Assembly (NCBI RefSeq): GCF_002288925.2
Contig: NW_022098004.1
Coordinates: forward strand, 12,548,603-12,612,602
DNA length: 64,000 bases
DNA from: Delphinapterus leucas
Taxonomy: Eukaryota; Chordata; Mammalia; Artiodactyla; Monodontidae
Direction of reading: 5' to 3'
Part shown: piece after piece, positions 25,868 through 37,050 of the stretch
Layout: each line of letters begins with the position of its first letter
How positions within the stretch are numbered: position 1 is the first letter of the stretch
Position numbers and translations under genes: made by a program
The notes under the pieces: model-generated
The model's database searches: none
Seen by the model: the letters and a program-made list of their open reading frames with translations, nothing else
What the model was told of the DNA's origin: nothing

Positions 25868-26755
25868 CCAAGCATTTGAAGCCCTTTAAAAAAAAAAAAA
25901 AGTGGCCAAAGCTCACAACACTGACAACACCAAATGCTGACGAGGATGTGGAGCAACAGGAACTCTCACTCACTGCTGGTGGGAATGCAAATGTTACAGC
26001 TACTCTGGAAGACAGTCTGGCAGTTTCTCACAAAACTACACATATTCTTGCTGTACACACTGGCAATTGTGTTCCTTAGCATTTACCCAAATGATTAACT
26101 TATATCCACACAAAACACTGCACAGAGATGTTTATAGCAGCTTAATTCATAATTGTCAAAACCTGGCAACAACCAAGATGTCCTTCAATTGCTGAATGGG
26201 TAAATAAATGGTAGTACATCCAGACAATGGAATATTATTCAGTGATAAAAAGAAGTGAGCTATCAAGCCATGAAAACACATGGAGGAACTTTAAATGCAT
26301 ATTACTAAGTGAAAGAAACCAATTTGAAGAGGCTACATACTGACTGATTCCAACTGTATGATGTTCTAGAAAAGGCAAAACTAGGGGGACAGTAAAAAAA
26401 AAAAAAATCAGTGGTTTCCAGGTGCTCAAGGAAAGTGGGGGAGGGATGAATAGATGGAGCACAGGGGATTTTGTGGGCAGTGAAACTATTCTGTAAGATA
26501 TGATAATGGTGGATACACGTCATTATGTATTTGTCAAAACGCACAGAATGCATGACACCAAAAGCAAATCCTAATGTAAACTATGGACTTTACTTAAAGT
26601 ATCAATATTGGCTCATCAACTGTAACAGGTATACCACATTAATGCAAGATGTTAGTAACAGGGGAAACTGTGCAGAGGCAGAAAAGGAGTATATGGGAAC
26701 TCTGTACTTTTCACTTAAATTTTCCGTAAGCCCAAAACTGCTCTAAAAAATTAAG

Positions 26756-27320
26756 TCTGTTCATTAAAACAAAACACATATAAACAGAACAGTATGATTA
26801 ATATGCTATCTTATAATAACCTGTACTTATACTTGTGTAAATATGTACAAATACATTCTGCAATGCCATTCAAGAAAGTAATGACAATGGAACTCATGGA
26901 AATTAGGGGGAGAATTTAAATACACATCCGGATATTTAGTGAGTTCTCTAGCATCATGCTAATCTGACCAGAAAAATAAAATACACACTATAGTACCCTG
27001 AAGAATGCTACATGAAATAACCAGAGACAAAATAATAAGCTGTTTAATTTTTTTTTCTGGGGATGCTGTTCAAAACACCATCTATATGAAGGTCCATAAA
27101 ATTTATTCAGACCTAACACTAGAGAACCAAGGAAATGGTATTCATAATCAATGCAAGACCCTTAATTAACTTGATTTACTTTTTGGCTGCTGGTATTGAT
27201 TATTCTTACTATGTTTTCTTGAGTTTTACTCATTTATACCTTTCTATTTCATTTTCTAGGTCCTTATAAACTTCCTCAAATGCACAGAAAAATAAAATTG
27301 GGAATAAACAAACAACTCAC
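26756..27320. other. Unassigned ZFP1 intron
   Basis: AT-rich intron between the old L1 and the ZFP1 start-codon exon. Nothing recognisable apart from the donor side of the exon. Confidence 0.4.
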
Positions 27321-27379
27321 CTGGGATTTGTTCATTTTCTACAGCTTTTGGGTAAAGGCAGAGAACTGTGAAGGCAGAA
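27321..27379 (-). CDS. ZFP1: ZFP1 start-codon exon (MNKSQ)
   Basis: A 59-bp minus-strand exon. The acceptor is 'cctctatttcag' (AG at 81-80, i.e. 27381-27380) after a strong pyrimidine tract, and the donor is GTGAGT from 27320. It holds 44 bases of 5'UTR, then the ATG at 27335-27333 and codons for MNKSQ, ending in phase 0 so that the KRAB exon at 229-355 continues with GSVSF. This 5-residue start exon joined to a KRAB-A exon is the structure recalled for mammalian ZFP1. The roughly 27-kb intron between the two exons is full of retroelements. Confidence 0.9.
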
Positions 27380-27970
27380 CTGAAATAGAGGAAAAAGAAA
27401 GGTATTGTTATTAAAGATCTGACCTGCCTCAGAACTTCTAGAATGACTTGTTTGGAAATCCTTACACATCACCTGAGAAAATACCACCTCCTGAGCTAGT
27501 CCTTTTGCCTGTTCAGAAGGAGCAAAAAGGATCATGCTGGCAGCACTCACTTTCAATCAAACATTATGAAATATCTGAAAAGGTAAGACAAAGACAACCC
27601 ACTATCAACTGACAAAACAGTCAAAAGAAACCATGATTGATTAAATTATTGGACAGGGAATTTAAAACTATGATTCATATATTAAAGCTTTGAAGGAAAA
27701 GATTTACAAAATGAATGAACAGAGAATTTCGAGATGGAAACTTCAAGAAAAAAATGGAAATGCTAAGAAAAGCACAGTAACAGAGTTGAAAGAATACCTT
27801 CAATAGGTATTACAACAGAGTTGAGGAAATTTTCAGTAAATCTGAAGATAGGTCAAAAGAAATTACCCAAACTGAGACACAAAGAGAAAGCAAAGGGGGA
27901 AAAAAAAGGACAGAGAATCCAAGGGCTGTAGTACAATATCAAATGGCCTAACAAAAATGTATTGGGATCC
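27380..27970. other. ZFP1 intron 1, A-rich L1-like text
   Basis: Beyond the acceptor tract the sequence turns A-rich, with L1 ORF1-like phrases from about 27640 ('gagaatttcgagatggaaac'). No other feature seen. Confidence 0.4.
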
Positions 27971-27971
27971 C

Positions 27972-28312
27972 AGGGACTTTCCTGGTGGTCCAGTAGTAAA
28001 GAATCTTTCTCCCAATGCAGGGAACGCAGGTTCGATCCCTGGTTGGGGAGCTAAGATCCCACATGCCGCGGGGCAATTAAGCCCTTGCACCACAACTACT
28101 GAGCTCATGAGCCTCAACTATAGAGCCCGCGTGCCGCAAACGACACAGCACACGCACCACAACTAGAGAGAGAAAAACCTGCATGCCACAGCTAGAGAGA
28201 AGCCCATGTGCTGCAACGAAGTGCCCGCGTGCTGCAACGAAAGATCCTGCGTGCTGCAACTAAGACCTGACATAGCCAAAAATAAATTAAATAAATAAAT
28301 AATCTTTAAAAA
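27972..28312 (+). repeat. CHR-type SINE (330-bp form)
   Basis: Head 'gggactttcctggtggtcca', 'aggttcgatccc' B box and an 'ataaattaaataaataaata' tail. Flanking copies of 'aaatgtattgg' before (ending near 27965) and after (from 28313) mark the target duplication. Confidence 0.92.
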
Positions 28313-28569
28313 AATGTATTGGAATCCCAAAAGAAGAGAAAATGGGACAGAAGAAGTATTGAAGACATAATGACCAAGGATTTTCCAAAAATACTGAATG
28401 ATATCAAACCACAGATCCAAGAAACTCAGATAATTTATCCAAAAAGGATAAATATCAAAAAACCAAATAAAATGGACACACCTGGACATACCATATTCAA
28501 ACCAATGGAAACCAAAGTTAGAGAGAAATTCTTGAAAGCAGCCAGAAAAAAAACCTGACACGTTACATA

Positions 28570-28835
28570 CAGACATACCTCATTTTATTGCTCATCACAG
28601 ATTGCCTTTTTTTTAAACAAATTGAAGGTTTGTGGTAACTTTGCATTGTCAGATGATGGTCACCATTTTTTAGTAATAAAGTACTTTTAAATTAAGGTAT
28701 GCACATTGTTTTTTAGACATAATAATATTGCACACTTAAGAGACTGCAGTAAAGGTAAACATGACTTTTATATGCACTGAGAAACCAAAATATTCATGTG
28801 ACTTGCTTTATTGCAGTGACCTGGAACTGAATTAA
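28570..28835 (+). mobile_element. Tigger1-type deletion derivative (mariner/Tc1 superfamily)
   Basis: The left end 'cagacatacctcattttatt' follows a TA (28568-28569) and closely resembles the Tigger1 terminal repeat. The right part has 'aaagtacttttaaattaagg', 'gacataataatattgcacac' and 'gacttgctttattgcagtga', matching the Tigger1 3' end. The transposase interior is missing and the outer part of the right inverted repeat has decayed. Confidence 0.82.
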
Positions 28836-29680
28836 AGAATCACAGAGAATTTCTCATCAGAAACTATACAAGCTGGAAGACAATGTAGTGACATCTTTAA
28901 AGTGCTTTAAAAAAGAAAAAAAAAAAAGAAAGAAAAAACTACCAATCCAGTATTCTATACCCAGAAAATACATCTTTCAAAAAATAAAAGTGAAAATGAA
29001 AACCTTTTCAAACAAACAGAAAATTCATTCCCAGTAGACCTGTACTACAAGAAATATTTAAAGAAGTTCTTCAGGTAGAAGGAATATGATAACAGACAGA
29101 AATGTGGATCTACACAAAGAAATAAAGATCTCTGGGAATGGTTAAAATGACGAGAAATATAAAAGACATTTTTTCTTACTTTTAATCAATCTAAAAGATA
29201 CTTGACTGTCTAAAGCAAAAAGAGTAGCCAAGTTTTGTGAACTTATAGCATATGTAAAATATATAACGATAATAGCACATAGATGAGATGATGAAATTGT
29301 TGATGGCAGTATATTGTTTTAAGGATCTTACATTACACACAAACAATAGACTATATTTAAAGGTTCACTGTGATTCACTCAAGAAGTTTATTTAAACCTT
29401 AGGGCAACCACAAAAAAATTTAAAGAGGTATAAACAATAACCAAATAGTGGAGAAAAATATGGATTCATGAAAAACTACCACTAAATCCAAAAGCAGTCA
29501 GAAAAAGAGGAAAATAGGAACAAAGACCAGATGGGCCAAGTAGAAGAAAACTAGCAAGATGGTAGATTTTAACCCAACCATGTCAATAATTCATTGTACA
29601 AACACACCAATTAAATGACAAAGGTTGCCAAACTGGATAAAAAAGACCAAACTACGTGCTGTCTAAAAAGCAATGTGTTT

Positions 29681-30015
29681 GGGACTTCCCTGGTGGCACA
29701 GTAGTTAAGAATCTGGTTGCCAATGCAGGGGACACGGGTTCGATCCCTGGTCCGGGAAGATCCCACATGTCCCGGAGCAACTAAGCCCGTGTGCCACAAC
29801 TACTGAGCCTGTGCTCTAGAGTCTGCACACCACAACTATTGAGCCCACATGCCACAACTACTGAAGCCCGCATGCCTAGAGCCCGTGCCCTGAAGCAAGA
29901 GAAGCCACCGCAATGAGAAGCCCACACACTGCAATGAAGAGTAGCCCCTTCTTGCTGCAACTAGAGAAAGCCCGCACGCAGCAATGAAGACCCAACACAG
30001 CTAAAAATAAATAAA
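29681..30015 (+). repeat. CHR-type SINE (330-bp form)
   Basis: Head 'gggacttccctggtggcaca', 'gggttcgatccc' B box and an 'aaataaataaaataaa' tail. The duplication 'aaaagcaatgtgttt' at 29666-29680 recurs from about 30016. Confidence 0.93.
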
Positions 30016-30098
30016 ATAAAAGCAATGTGTTTTAAATATAAAAACATAGTGATGAAATAAAATTTTAAGGCAGAACAAGAAATTTAAACATAAAATTC

Positions 30099-30520
30099 TG
30101 TCCTTTGGGCCTCCTCCCTCTCTGTTTAGTGTGCAACATCCAGCCGCATTACACATTAACCAGACCTGCTCAAAGATGGGAATGCCTACTCAACTACAAA
30201 GATCTTTTTTTCTTTCTTCTGATGCTAGCAATGTAACTTCTTAAAAGATTAACATTCTTTCTCAACTCTGTAAGGGGGTCATGATGACTTGCTGCTCGCT
30301 TTGTAAGTGCTTACCTGGACTACTGTATATTGGTGAACTTTATGTCAGTACGTCATTCTGATGTATGATCCTTTGTCTCAAAAAATGTATATGACTGTGC
30401 CTTCAACTTCTAACAGGCAGGACAGTACTCAGAGCTTCTTAGAGTCTGTCTCCTGGGTTACAATCCTCCGGCTGGCTCAAATAAAATTCTCTTCCTTCTT
30501 GATTGTTAATTGAATTTTCA
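30099..30520 (+). mobile_element. Solitary LTR, ERV1-like
   Basis: About 420 bp with TG...CA ends, a poly(A) signal AATAAA near 30479-30484 in 'ggctcaaataaaattctctt' and the preceding 'gagcttcttagagtctgtct' block seen in gammaretrovirus-like LTRs. No internal genes remain. A target duplication was not confirmed. Confidence 0.6.
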
Positions 30521-30565
30521 ATAATAGCTAGATCAAAAGTAAAAGGATAAAAAAAGATATTCCTT

Positions 30566-30697
30566 GGGACTTCCCTGGCAGTCCAGGGGTTAAGACTCCA
30601 CACTTCCAATGCAGGGGGCACAGGTTTGATCCCTGGTTGGGGAACTAAGATCCTGCATGATGCAAGGCACAGCCAAAATAAGAGGAAATAAAAAATA
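30566..30697 (+). repeat. CHR-type SINE (130-bp form)
   Basis: 'gggacttccctggcagtcca' head, 'ggtttgatccc' B box, then 'ggcacagccaaaataag' and an A-rich tail. Duplication 'gatattccttg' on both sides. Confidence 0.9.
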
Positions 30698-31125
30698 AAA
30701 AATGATATTCCTTGCACACACTAATCAAAAGAAAGCTGGACTGATTAATATCAAGCTAAGTAGACTTAATAAGAAATATTACCAGGGATAGTGTGATATT
30801 ACATGTCACTGTGCTAAATGACACATGATAAATGTATCAAATCACCAGAACATATAACAATCCTAAATGTATATGCACAAAAGAACTTCAAAATACAAGA
30901 AGCAAAAGTTGATAAAAGTGAAAGAATAAATAGATAAATCACAATTATAGCTTGAGACTTCAATATTCTTTTCTCAGTAGATGACAAGAGAGGTAGATAA
31001 AAAACCAGTAAGGATACAGAAGAACTCAACCACACTATCAACCACCCTGACCCATTTAGTACTGACAGAAAACTCTACCACGAACACAGCACAATAGTCA
31101 TTAAAGTGCATAAAAAACATTCCCA

Positions 31126-31312
31126 GGGACTTCCCTGGTGGTCCAGTGGTTAAGACTCCACACTCCCAATGCAGGGAGCCCAGGTTCAATTACTGGTCAG
31201 GGAACTAGACCCTGCATGGCACAAGAGCGAGCCCACATGCCGCAACTAAAAAGATCCTGCATGCAGCAACGAAGACCCGGCACAGCCAAATAAATAAATA
31301 AATATTTTTTTA
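31126..31312 (+). repeat. CHR-type SINE
   Basis: 'gggacttccctggtggtcca' head and an 'aaataaataaataaatattt' tail. The B box is altered to 'aggttcaattac'. Confidence 0.88.
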
Positions 31313-31640
31313 AAATCCCCAAGGTAGATCATATCCTTACCCATGAAACAAATCTCAAGTTTTAAAGAACTGAAATACATAACAAAGTATATTCTTTGAC
31401 CAAAACAGAATTAAACTAGAAATCAATAATAGAAAGAGATGTAGAAAATCTCCTAATGTTTGGAAATTAAATAACAAATTTCTAAATAACCAATGGGTGA
31501 AAAAGGAAGTCACAAGGGAAGCTTTTAAAAAACAAGCAAACACAGAATTGAATGGAAATGAAAACAAAACATACCAGAATTTGAGGGATGCAGCTAAAGC
31601 AGTATTTAGAGGACATTTATAGCATTAAAACCAATGTCAA

Positions 31641-31967
31641 GGGACTTCCCTGATGGCGCAGTGGTTAGGAATCCGCCTGCCAATGCAGGGGACACGGGTT
31701 CGAGCCCTGGTCCAGGAAGATCCCACATGCTGCAGAGCAACTGGGCCTGTGTGCTACAATTGCTGAGCCTGCACTCTAGAGCCCACGAACCACGACTGCT
31801 GAGCCCATGTGCCACAGCTGCTGAGGCCCGCACGCCTGGAGCCAGTCTCCGCAACAAGGGGGGCCACTGCAATGAGAGGACTGTGCACGTCAGAGTAGCC
31901 CCTGCTCGCATCAACTGGAGAAAGCCCACACGCAGCAACGAAGACCCAACGCAGCCAAAAAAAAAAA
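31641..31967 (+). repeat. CHR-type SINE (330-bp form)
   Basis: 'gggacttccctgatggcgca' head, 'gggttcgagccc' B box and an A-tail. Flanks 'aaaaccaatgtcaa' and 'aaaccaatctcaa' form a one-mismatch target duplication. Confidence 0.92.
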
Positions 31968-32372
31968 AAAACCAATCTCAAGAATAATTGAGACGTTACT
32001 ACAGATGCTACAGACATTAAAAAGTTATTCTTTCACAAAAAAATTGATAAACATTAGCTACGTTAATTAAGGAGAAAAAGGAGCAATCCCAAATACACAA
32101 AATAAGAAAAGTGGGAAATATCAACAAACTCAAGAGAAAAAAGATGAAATAATGGAAAAAAAAATTCCATCTTCAATAGCAATAAATTACTACATAAGAA
32201 TAAAGTTACTAAAAATGCAAATATTTTACGAAAAAACTTATAAAGTGCTGGCAAAAGGGAAAAATGAAAGAGGAACAAATGGGAAGGCCTACAGTAAGAT
32301 CCAACATCATAAAGGTGTCCATTCCCCCTAATTAAATGTAATCATTAACTGGATCATAATAAAAGTACCAAC

Positions 32373-32653
32373 AGGGCTTCCCTGGTGGCGCAGTGGTTGA
32401 CAGTCCGCCTGCTAATGCAGGGAACACGGGTTTGAGCCCCGGTCTGGGAGGATCCCACATGCCACGGAGGAACTGGGCCCGTGAGCCACAACTACTGAGC
32501 CTGCGCGTCTGGAGCCTGTGCTCCGCAACAAGAGAGGCCGCGATAGTGAGAGGCCCGCGCACCGCGATGAAGAGTGGCCCCCGCTTGCCACAACTAGAGA
32601 AAGCCCTTGCACAGAAACTAAGACGCAACACAGCAAAAATAAATAAATAAACT
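32373..32653 (+). repeat. CHR-type SINE
   Basis: 'gggcttccctggtggcgcag' head, 'gggtttgagcccc' B box and an 'aaataaataaataaa' tail. Same subtype as the copy at 25581. Confidence 0.9.
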
Positions 32654-32899
32654 CCTACCTCCAACATCTTAAAAATAAAAGTCCCAACAAATTTCTTTAA
32701 AATATAACTTATTCTAAAGTACCAGTGGGAATCATTAGTAAAACTTGTATAATCTCAAAGTAGTGAAGGCTTTTGGGTGTCATAAAAAGGAAGAGCAGTA
32801 AATTCAACCATAAAGAAATTCAAAACGCCTCCATGGCAAAAACCACCAATGAGCAAAATTAAAAGGCAAATGAAAAAATATTTCCCATTCATATGACAA

Positions 32900-33030
32900 A
32901 ATACCAGCTGGCTGTGTGACCTTGGGTAAATCACTTCACCAGAGCCTTCACTTTTCCTTCTGTTGAAACTGAGGAACTAAGCGAAGACACAGGGTAGGTG
33001 TGAGGATTGGGTGAACACTTCGGCTGAAAA
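32900..33030 (+). repeat. MIR SINE
   Basis: Shows the MIR core 'gctgtgtgaccttgggtaaa' followed by 'tcacttcacc...ttcactttt' and 'tgaggattgggtgaa', the usual order of this ancient tRNA-derived SINE. It lies just downstream of the ZFP1 promoter in that gene's direction. Confidence 0.8.
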
Positions 33031-33529
33031 GGCTCTTGCAAAGAGGTCACAGGTCTTACTCATTCAGCAATTGGCGCATCAGGAAACTTGGGAAACCTTT
33101 CAAGCCTCCCTCCACCCCGCGAGGCCCTGGGTAGCCGCACGCGGCATTCGGGCGCTGCCAGGTGCGCCCGGCCCCGCCCCCAGCCTCGCCCTGCGCCCGC
33201 CCGCCCGCCGGGTTTCAGGACCTGCTGCCGCGCGGCCGAAGACCTTCGCGGCGGGTCGGAGGCGCTTTGCCTGACAAAGGGAGGAAGGCTGGCCCTCGCC
33301 ACCGCCCTCCCCTTCGGCCGTTCCCGCCCCCGCACGTCCGGCCAGGCGGGCCCAGCCGGTCCCGCGCCGAGGAGAGGGCCGGGCCGCCCCGGACACCGCC
33401 CCGAGGGTCGCCGCCGCCTGCGAGTCACCGAAGTTTGGGCTTCCACCCCACGCGGGCACGAGCCCATCCCTCATCTCCTTCCCCTCGGCACCCAGACCCC
33501 GCGGAGCTGCCTGGCAGGCCCCCTCATAC

Positions 33530-33670
33530 CTGGAGGGGCACAGCCTCCGCTCGTGGCTCAGTGCCAGGCCAGGTCACGGCGCGGGGCGGCTAAAACGCGT
33601 GCAGACCGGAGCCCTGTCACCCACTCGCGGCGGGAGGTGGGGGAAGGGCGGCCACCGGCGCGCTCGCAGC
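33530..33670 (-). other. ZFP1: Candidate ZFP1 non-coding exon 1
   Basis: A minus-strand donor CCTCCAG|gtatga lies with its last exon base at 33530, inside the CpG island and just below the NRF1/ZNF143-like sites. It could join to the acceptor at 27381-27380. The 5' limit is a guess; the start site was not determined. Confidence 0.4.
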
Positions 33671-33672
33671 AT

Positions 33673-33684
33673 TGCACATGCGCA
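33673..33684. promoter_or_regulatory. NRF1-like site
   Basis: 'tgcacatgcgca' reads TGCGCATGTGCA on the minus strand, close to the palindromic NRF1 consensus of CpG-island promoters. Confidence 0.5.
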
Positions 33685-33743
33685 GATGCAGGGGCTGCTT
33701 GCCGTCCCAGGGTCCTCCGAGGGGTGGTCCATCGAACTTCGGG

Positions 33744-33763
33744 ACTACATTTCCCATAAGCCC
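33744..33763 (+). promoter_or_regulatory. ZNF143/THAP11-like site
   Basis: 'actacatttcccataagcc' fits the ACTACAxxTCCCAxxATGC-type promoter motif bound by ZNF143, at the edge of the CpG island upstream of the likely ZFP1 start. Confidence 0.55.
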
Positions 33764-33800
33764 GCAGGGCCTCACCGTAGGGACTCTCAGGAAAGTCTTC

Positions 33801-34080
33801 ACCTTGTTTAGCCGGTCGGATGAGCGCTGACCAAGATAATCCCTTGGCCTGGACTTCACTTCCACCAGAGCGGTTTATGAGTTATAACCACTACCTACCC
33901 CAAAATACAAATCCTGGCTTTTAAAGATTACACAGGTAATCTATGGTAACAGCATTTAAATTAGAAAATATGTATAAAATAAAACAAATATTACCCATAA
34001 TCTCACTTTTCAAAGATAACTATGTAACATTAACATTAACACACCTTTCTGATATTTTTAAATAATAAAATCGGCCATAA
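33801..34080. other. Unassigned intergenic sequence
   Basis: Short AT-rich region between the promoter and an L1. Nothing recognised. Confidence 0.4.
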
Positions 34081-35450
34081 AGATACCATGTGCTGCAAAT
34101 TTTTAAGTTTTAGGTTTACAGTAAAATATGAGGAGATGCAGATGTTCGTCTATGAGGAACATAGAGTTCCACTATACCACCTGCACCCCCACATGCATGG
34201 CCTCCTCCACTATCAACCTCCAGTACCACAGTGGTACATTTGCTACGATCGAACGTACACTGACAAATCACCCGAAGTCCATAGTTTACACTAGGGTTCA
34301 CTCTGGGTGTTGAACATTCTATGGGTTTTGGCAAATATATACCTCTTTGGCAAATATATGATGACATGTATCCACCACCATAGTATCATAGAGAATAGTT
34401 TCACTGCCCACAAAATCCCCTGTGCTCCGTCTGTTCATCCTTCCCTCCTTCTCCCTGAGTCCCTGAAAGTCACTGACCTTTTTACTGTACTCCTAGGATT
34501 GTTACCAAGTCCAAGCTGCACCGCAGGCCAATAAATCGAGACGTTCTTGGGGCAAGAAATAGCGACTTAACCCAGAAAACCAGCAGACCGAGAAGAAGAT
34601 GAATGTGTGTCCCAAAGAACCATCTTGCCTGAGTTAGAACTCAGACTTCTTTTACTCTAAAAAAAGGGAGGGAGTAGGGTCAAACACTTCCTGGTTCCCC
34701 TCAGCCTCTGGAGGGTTTATGTTAATTTCTTCTTCCTGCAGTCATTCACAGGTGGGCCCGGTCAAGATGTTTCCTGTGAGCTGAAGAAAGGTATTTTAGC
34801 TTAATACACATTACCTGGGAGGCAGAGGTTCCCAGAGATGGTCTATTATGTGTAATTTAAGCTTATAGGCAACATCTCTTTAGTGATTAACTTGTAATAG
34901 AATACGAAATTTCTTCCCTATTACACTTTCGCCTTTTCCAGAATGTAACATAGTTGGAACCATTCAGTATGTAGCCTTTTCAGATTGGTTTCTTTCACTT
35001 AGTAATATGCACTTAAAGTTCCTCCATGTCTTTTCATGGCTTGATAGCTCATTTCTTTTTAGCACTGAATAATATTCCATTGTATGCATGTACCACCACT
35101 TATTTATCCATTCAGGAATTGAAGGACATCTTCGTTGCTTCCAAGTTTTGACAGTTATGAATAAAGCTGCTATAAGCATCCCTGTGCAGTGTTTTGTGTG
35201 GAAATAAAGTAAGTTTCTCATTTGTATAAATATCAAGGAACACAACTGTCAGATTTTATGATGAGAATATATTTAGTTTTGTAGAAACTGCCAGACTGTC
35301 TTCCAAAATGGCTGTACCATTTTGCATTCCCACCAGCAATGAATGAGAGTTCCTGTTGCTCCACACCCCTGTCAGCATTTGGTGTTGTCAGTGTTGTGGA
35401 TTTTGGCCATTCTAATAGGTGTGTAATGGTAGCAACTAGTTTTTAATTAA
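34081..35450 (-). repeat. Old L1 3' end, minus strand, split by an LTR
   Basis: Minus-strand L1 3' text with hallmarks such as 'ggtttctttcacttagtaat', 'cttttcatggcttgatagct', 'gaataatattccattgta' and 'cattctaataggtgtgtaat'. It is interrupted at 34500-34925 and continues at 'ccttttccagaatgtaac'. Confidence 0.8.
34500..34925 (-). mobile_element. Solitary LTR, artiodactyl ERV type
   Basis: A 426-bp element with TG...CA ends inserted in the L1. The part 'cttggggcaagaaatagcga' and the adjoining 'ccagcagaccgagaagaaga' recall LTRs common in artiodactyl genomes. The minus orientation is inferred from a degraded poly(A)-signal region near 34570. No retroviral genes are present and no target duplication was confirmed. 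Confidence 0.6.
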
Positions 35451-35476
35451 AACAACATATAGTCTCAAAAAGCTAC

Positions 35477-36107
35477 TGTTACTGAACCAAACTTGGGTCT
35501 GTATGCAAACAGTGAAGCCAGTCTATTGACACCAGGCTGTGGTGAAGGAAAGTGCAGGGTTTATTGCAAGGCCAAGCAAGGAGTAGAGGCGAATAATGCT
35601 TAAAACACTGGAATTCCCCAATGGCTTTTAGGGAAAGAGTTTTAAAGATAGGGTGAGGGAGAGGATTGTGGGGTGTGGAGTAATCAGCTCATGGACATCC
35701 TTATGATTGATTGGTGGCGAGGCAATCAGGAGTCAACATCATCAACCTTCTGGTTTCAACCAGTTTGGGGTCTATGTGCTTGTGGTCAACATGTAGTTAA
35801 CTTCTTCCACCTGGCAGAGGTTTCAGGATTTGCAAAATAGCTCAAGGATATGGTTCAAAATGTTATCTCTAGCCCTTGCGAAGGAACTAAAGGTCCTTGA
35901 GTTTGTTTAGTGGCTGAACAATTATTATTTTGCCTTGCTTGACTGTTTTTCTTTGTTTTTGTATTTTCTCACTTCTCTGATTAAATTTGCTCTTTGGAAC
36001 TTGGGGAAGGCCTACAAGGCTAAAGTTTTCTACAAACAAGAGGCAGGCAGAGGACATTGGTGGGGGCAGTTCTCTCCTGGGAAGACCCTATCATAGGGTT
36101 CTGCTCA
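35477..36107 (-). mobile_element. Putative LTR
   Basis: About 630 bp with TG...CA ends ('tgttactgaaccaaacttgg' on the left) and AATAAA on the minus strand within 'cagggtttattgcaaggcc'. It lies between two L1 pieces. The family is not certain. Confidence 0.5.
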
Positions 36108-36114
36108 GATATAT

Positions 36115-36595
36115 TACTTGTACATCAATGTTCATAGCAGCACTATTCACTACAGCAAAAAGATGGAAACAACCTTAGTGCCCATCAACAGAAGAATGGA
36201 TAAATAAAATGTGGTATACACATATAGTGGAATATTATTCAGTCAAAAAAAGAATGAAGTTCTGGTACATGCTACCACATGGATGAACCTTGAAAATACA
36301 AATGAAATAAGCCACATACAAAAGGACAAATATTGTAGGATTCTGCTTACATAAAGTATCTAGAATAGGCGAATTCATAGACAGAAAGTAGACATTCCTG
36401 GGGACAAGAGTGGGGGAAGGCATGGGAGTTACTGTTTAATGGGTAGGGAGTTTCTATTTGGGATGATGAAAAAGTTCTGAAAAGAGATGATGGTGATGGA
36501 TAAACAACACTGTGAATGTGCTTAACACCACTGAATTGGATACTTAAAAATGGTAAATTTCATATTATATATATTTTACCAGAATTTTAAAAAAT
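36115..36595 (+). repeat. Old L1 3' end
   Basis: Plus-strand L1 tail: 'catagcagcactattcacta', 'gtggaatattattcagtcaa', 'gtgaatgtgcttaacaccac' and 'aaaatggtaaatttcatatt' near the end. Non-coding. Confidence 0.8.
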
Positions 36596-37050
36596 AATAA
36601 GCTGGGTTGAAGTGATTGTTGCATAACTCTGTAAATTACTAAAACTCAAAGTCTTAGCAAGGTATTTCTGTTATTCATTGTTTGTACCCTTTTGATTATT
36701 TTTTGTTTGATGGAATCATTCCATACTTCATCAGAAAGAAAAACAGAATACTCAGGATATTTTTTTAAAAGAGAGACTAATAACTATTAGATATAAAAAT
36801 GTATTACAAAGCTAAAACATGAAAACTTTTTAGTACTGGCTCCAGAAAAAAAAAAAAGACTCAAGTGTATATACTAATTTAGTGTCTGTTTTCACAGCAC
36901 TTGTGAAAGATTGGAATTTTCCATGATTGTTCTTGGGCAACTAATTAACAATTTGGAGGAAAAAAAATGTTAGACTCCTAAGACTGCATATTAGGACAAT
37001 TAAGTATAAGCTGGATTCACGATTTAAATTTTAAAGTGAAAGTATCAAAG
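36596..37050. other. Unassigned intergenic sequence
   Basis: AT-rich with an A-run near 36846. Nothing recognised. Confidence 0.35.

Larger units (their letters stand above)
24430..26755 (+). repeat. Old L1 3' region, split three times
   Basis: Older L1 text (24430-24576, then 25225-26755, up to a 3'UTR ending near 'cccaaaactgctctaaaaaa') is interrupted by a younger L1 3' fragment at 24577-25224 and by two adjacent SINEs at 25385-25867. The sentence-like continuation of L1 coding text across each break supports this reading. Confidence 0.75.
28313..30098 (+). repeat. Old L1 (ORF1 and ORF2 start), interrupted
   Basis: Degraded plus-strand L1 text around 28315-28567 and 28836-29680, with ORF1-type phrases ('gagagaaattcttgaaagca'; 'agaaactatacaagctggaa'). 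It is interrupted by a Tigger1-type DNA transposon (28570) and a SINE (29681). Confidence 0.65.
30521..32890 (+). repeat. Old L1 ORF2 region with four SINE insertions
   Basis: Diverged plus-strand L1 text: endonuclease region near 30720-31100 ('atcaaaagaaagctggact'), downstream ORF2 near 31320-31640 and 31968-32370, and the remainder to about 32890. SINEs at 30566, 31126, 31641 and 32373 split it. No frame is intact. Confidence 0.65.
33100..33800 (-). promoter_or_regulatory. ZFP1: CpG-island promoter of ZFP1
   Basis: The only long GC- and CpG-rich block outside L1 5'UTRs and LDHD, about 700 bp with dense CpGs between 33110 and 33700. It lies about 6 kb upstream of the ZFP1 start-codon exon on the correct side, so it is the expected housekeeping-type promoter for minus-strand transcription. 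It has no TATA box. Candidate sites are an NRF1-like motif at 33673-33684 and a ZNF143-like motif near 33744-33763. Divergent transcription toward LDHD is possible. Long open frames through the island are composition artefacts. Confidence 0.75.

Noticed and set aside
33088..33759. Open frames up to 223 codons across the CpG island on both strands
   Set aside because: The block is extremely GC-rich, so stops are rare in all frames. Compositions are Pro/Arg/Gly/Ala-rich with no domain, and the context is a promoter.
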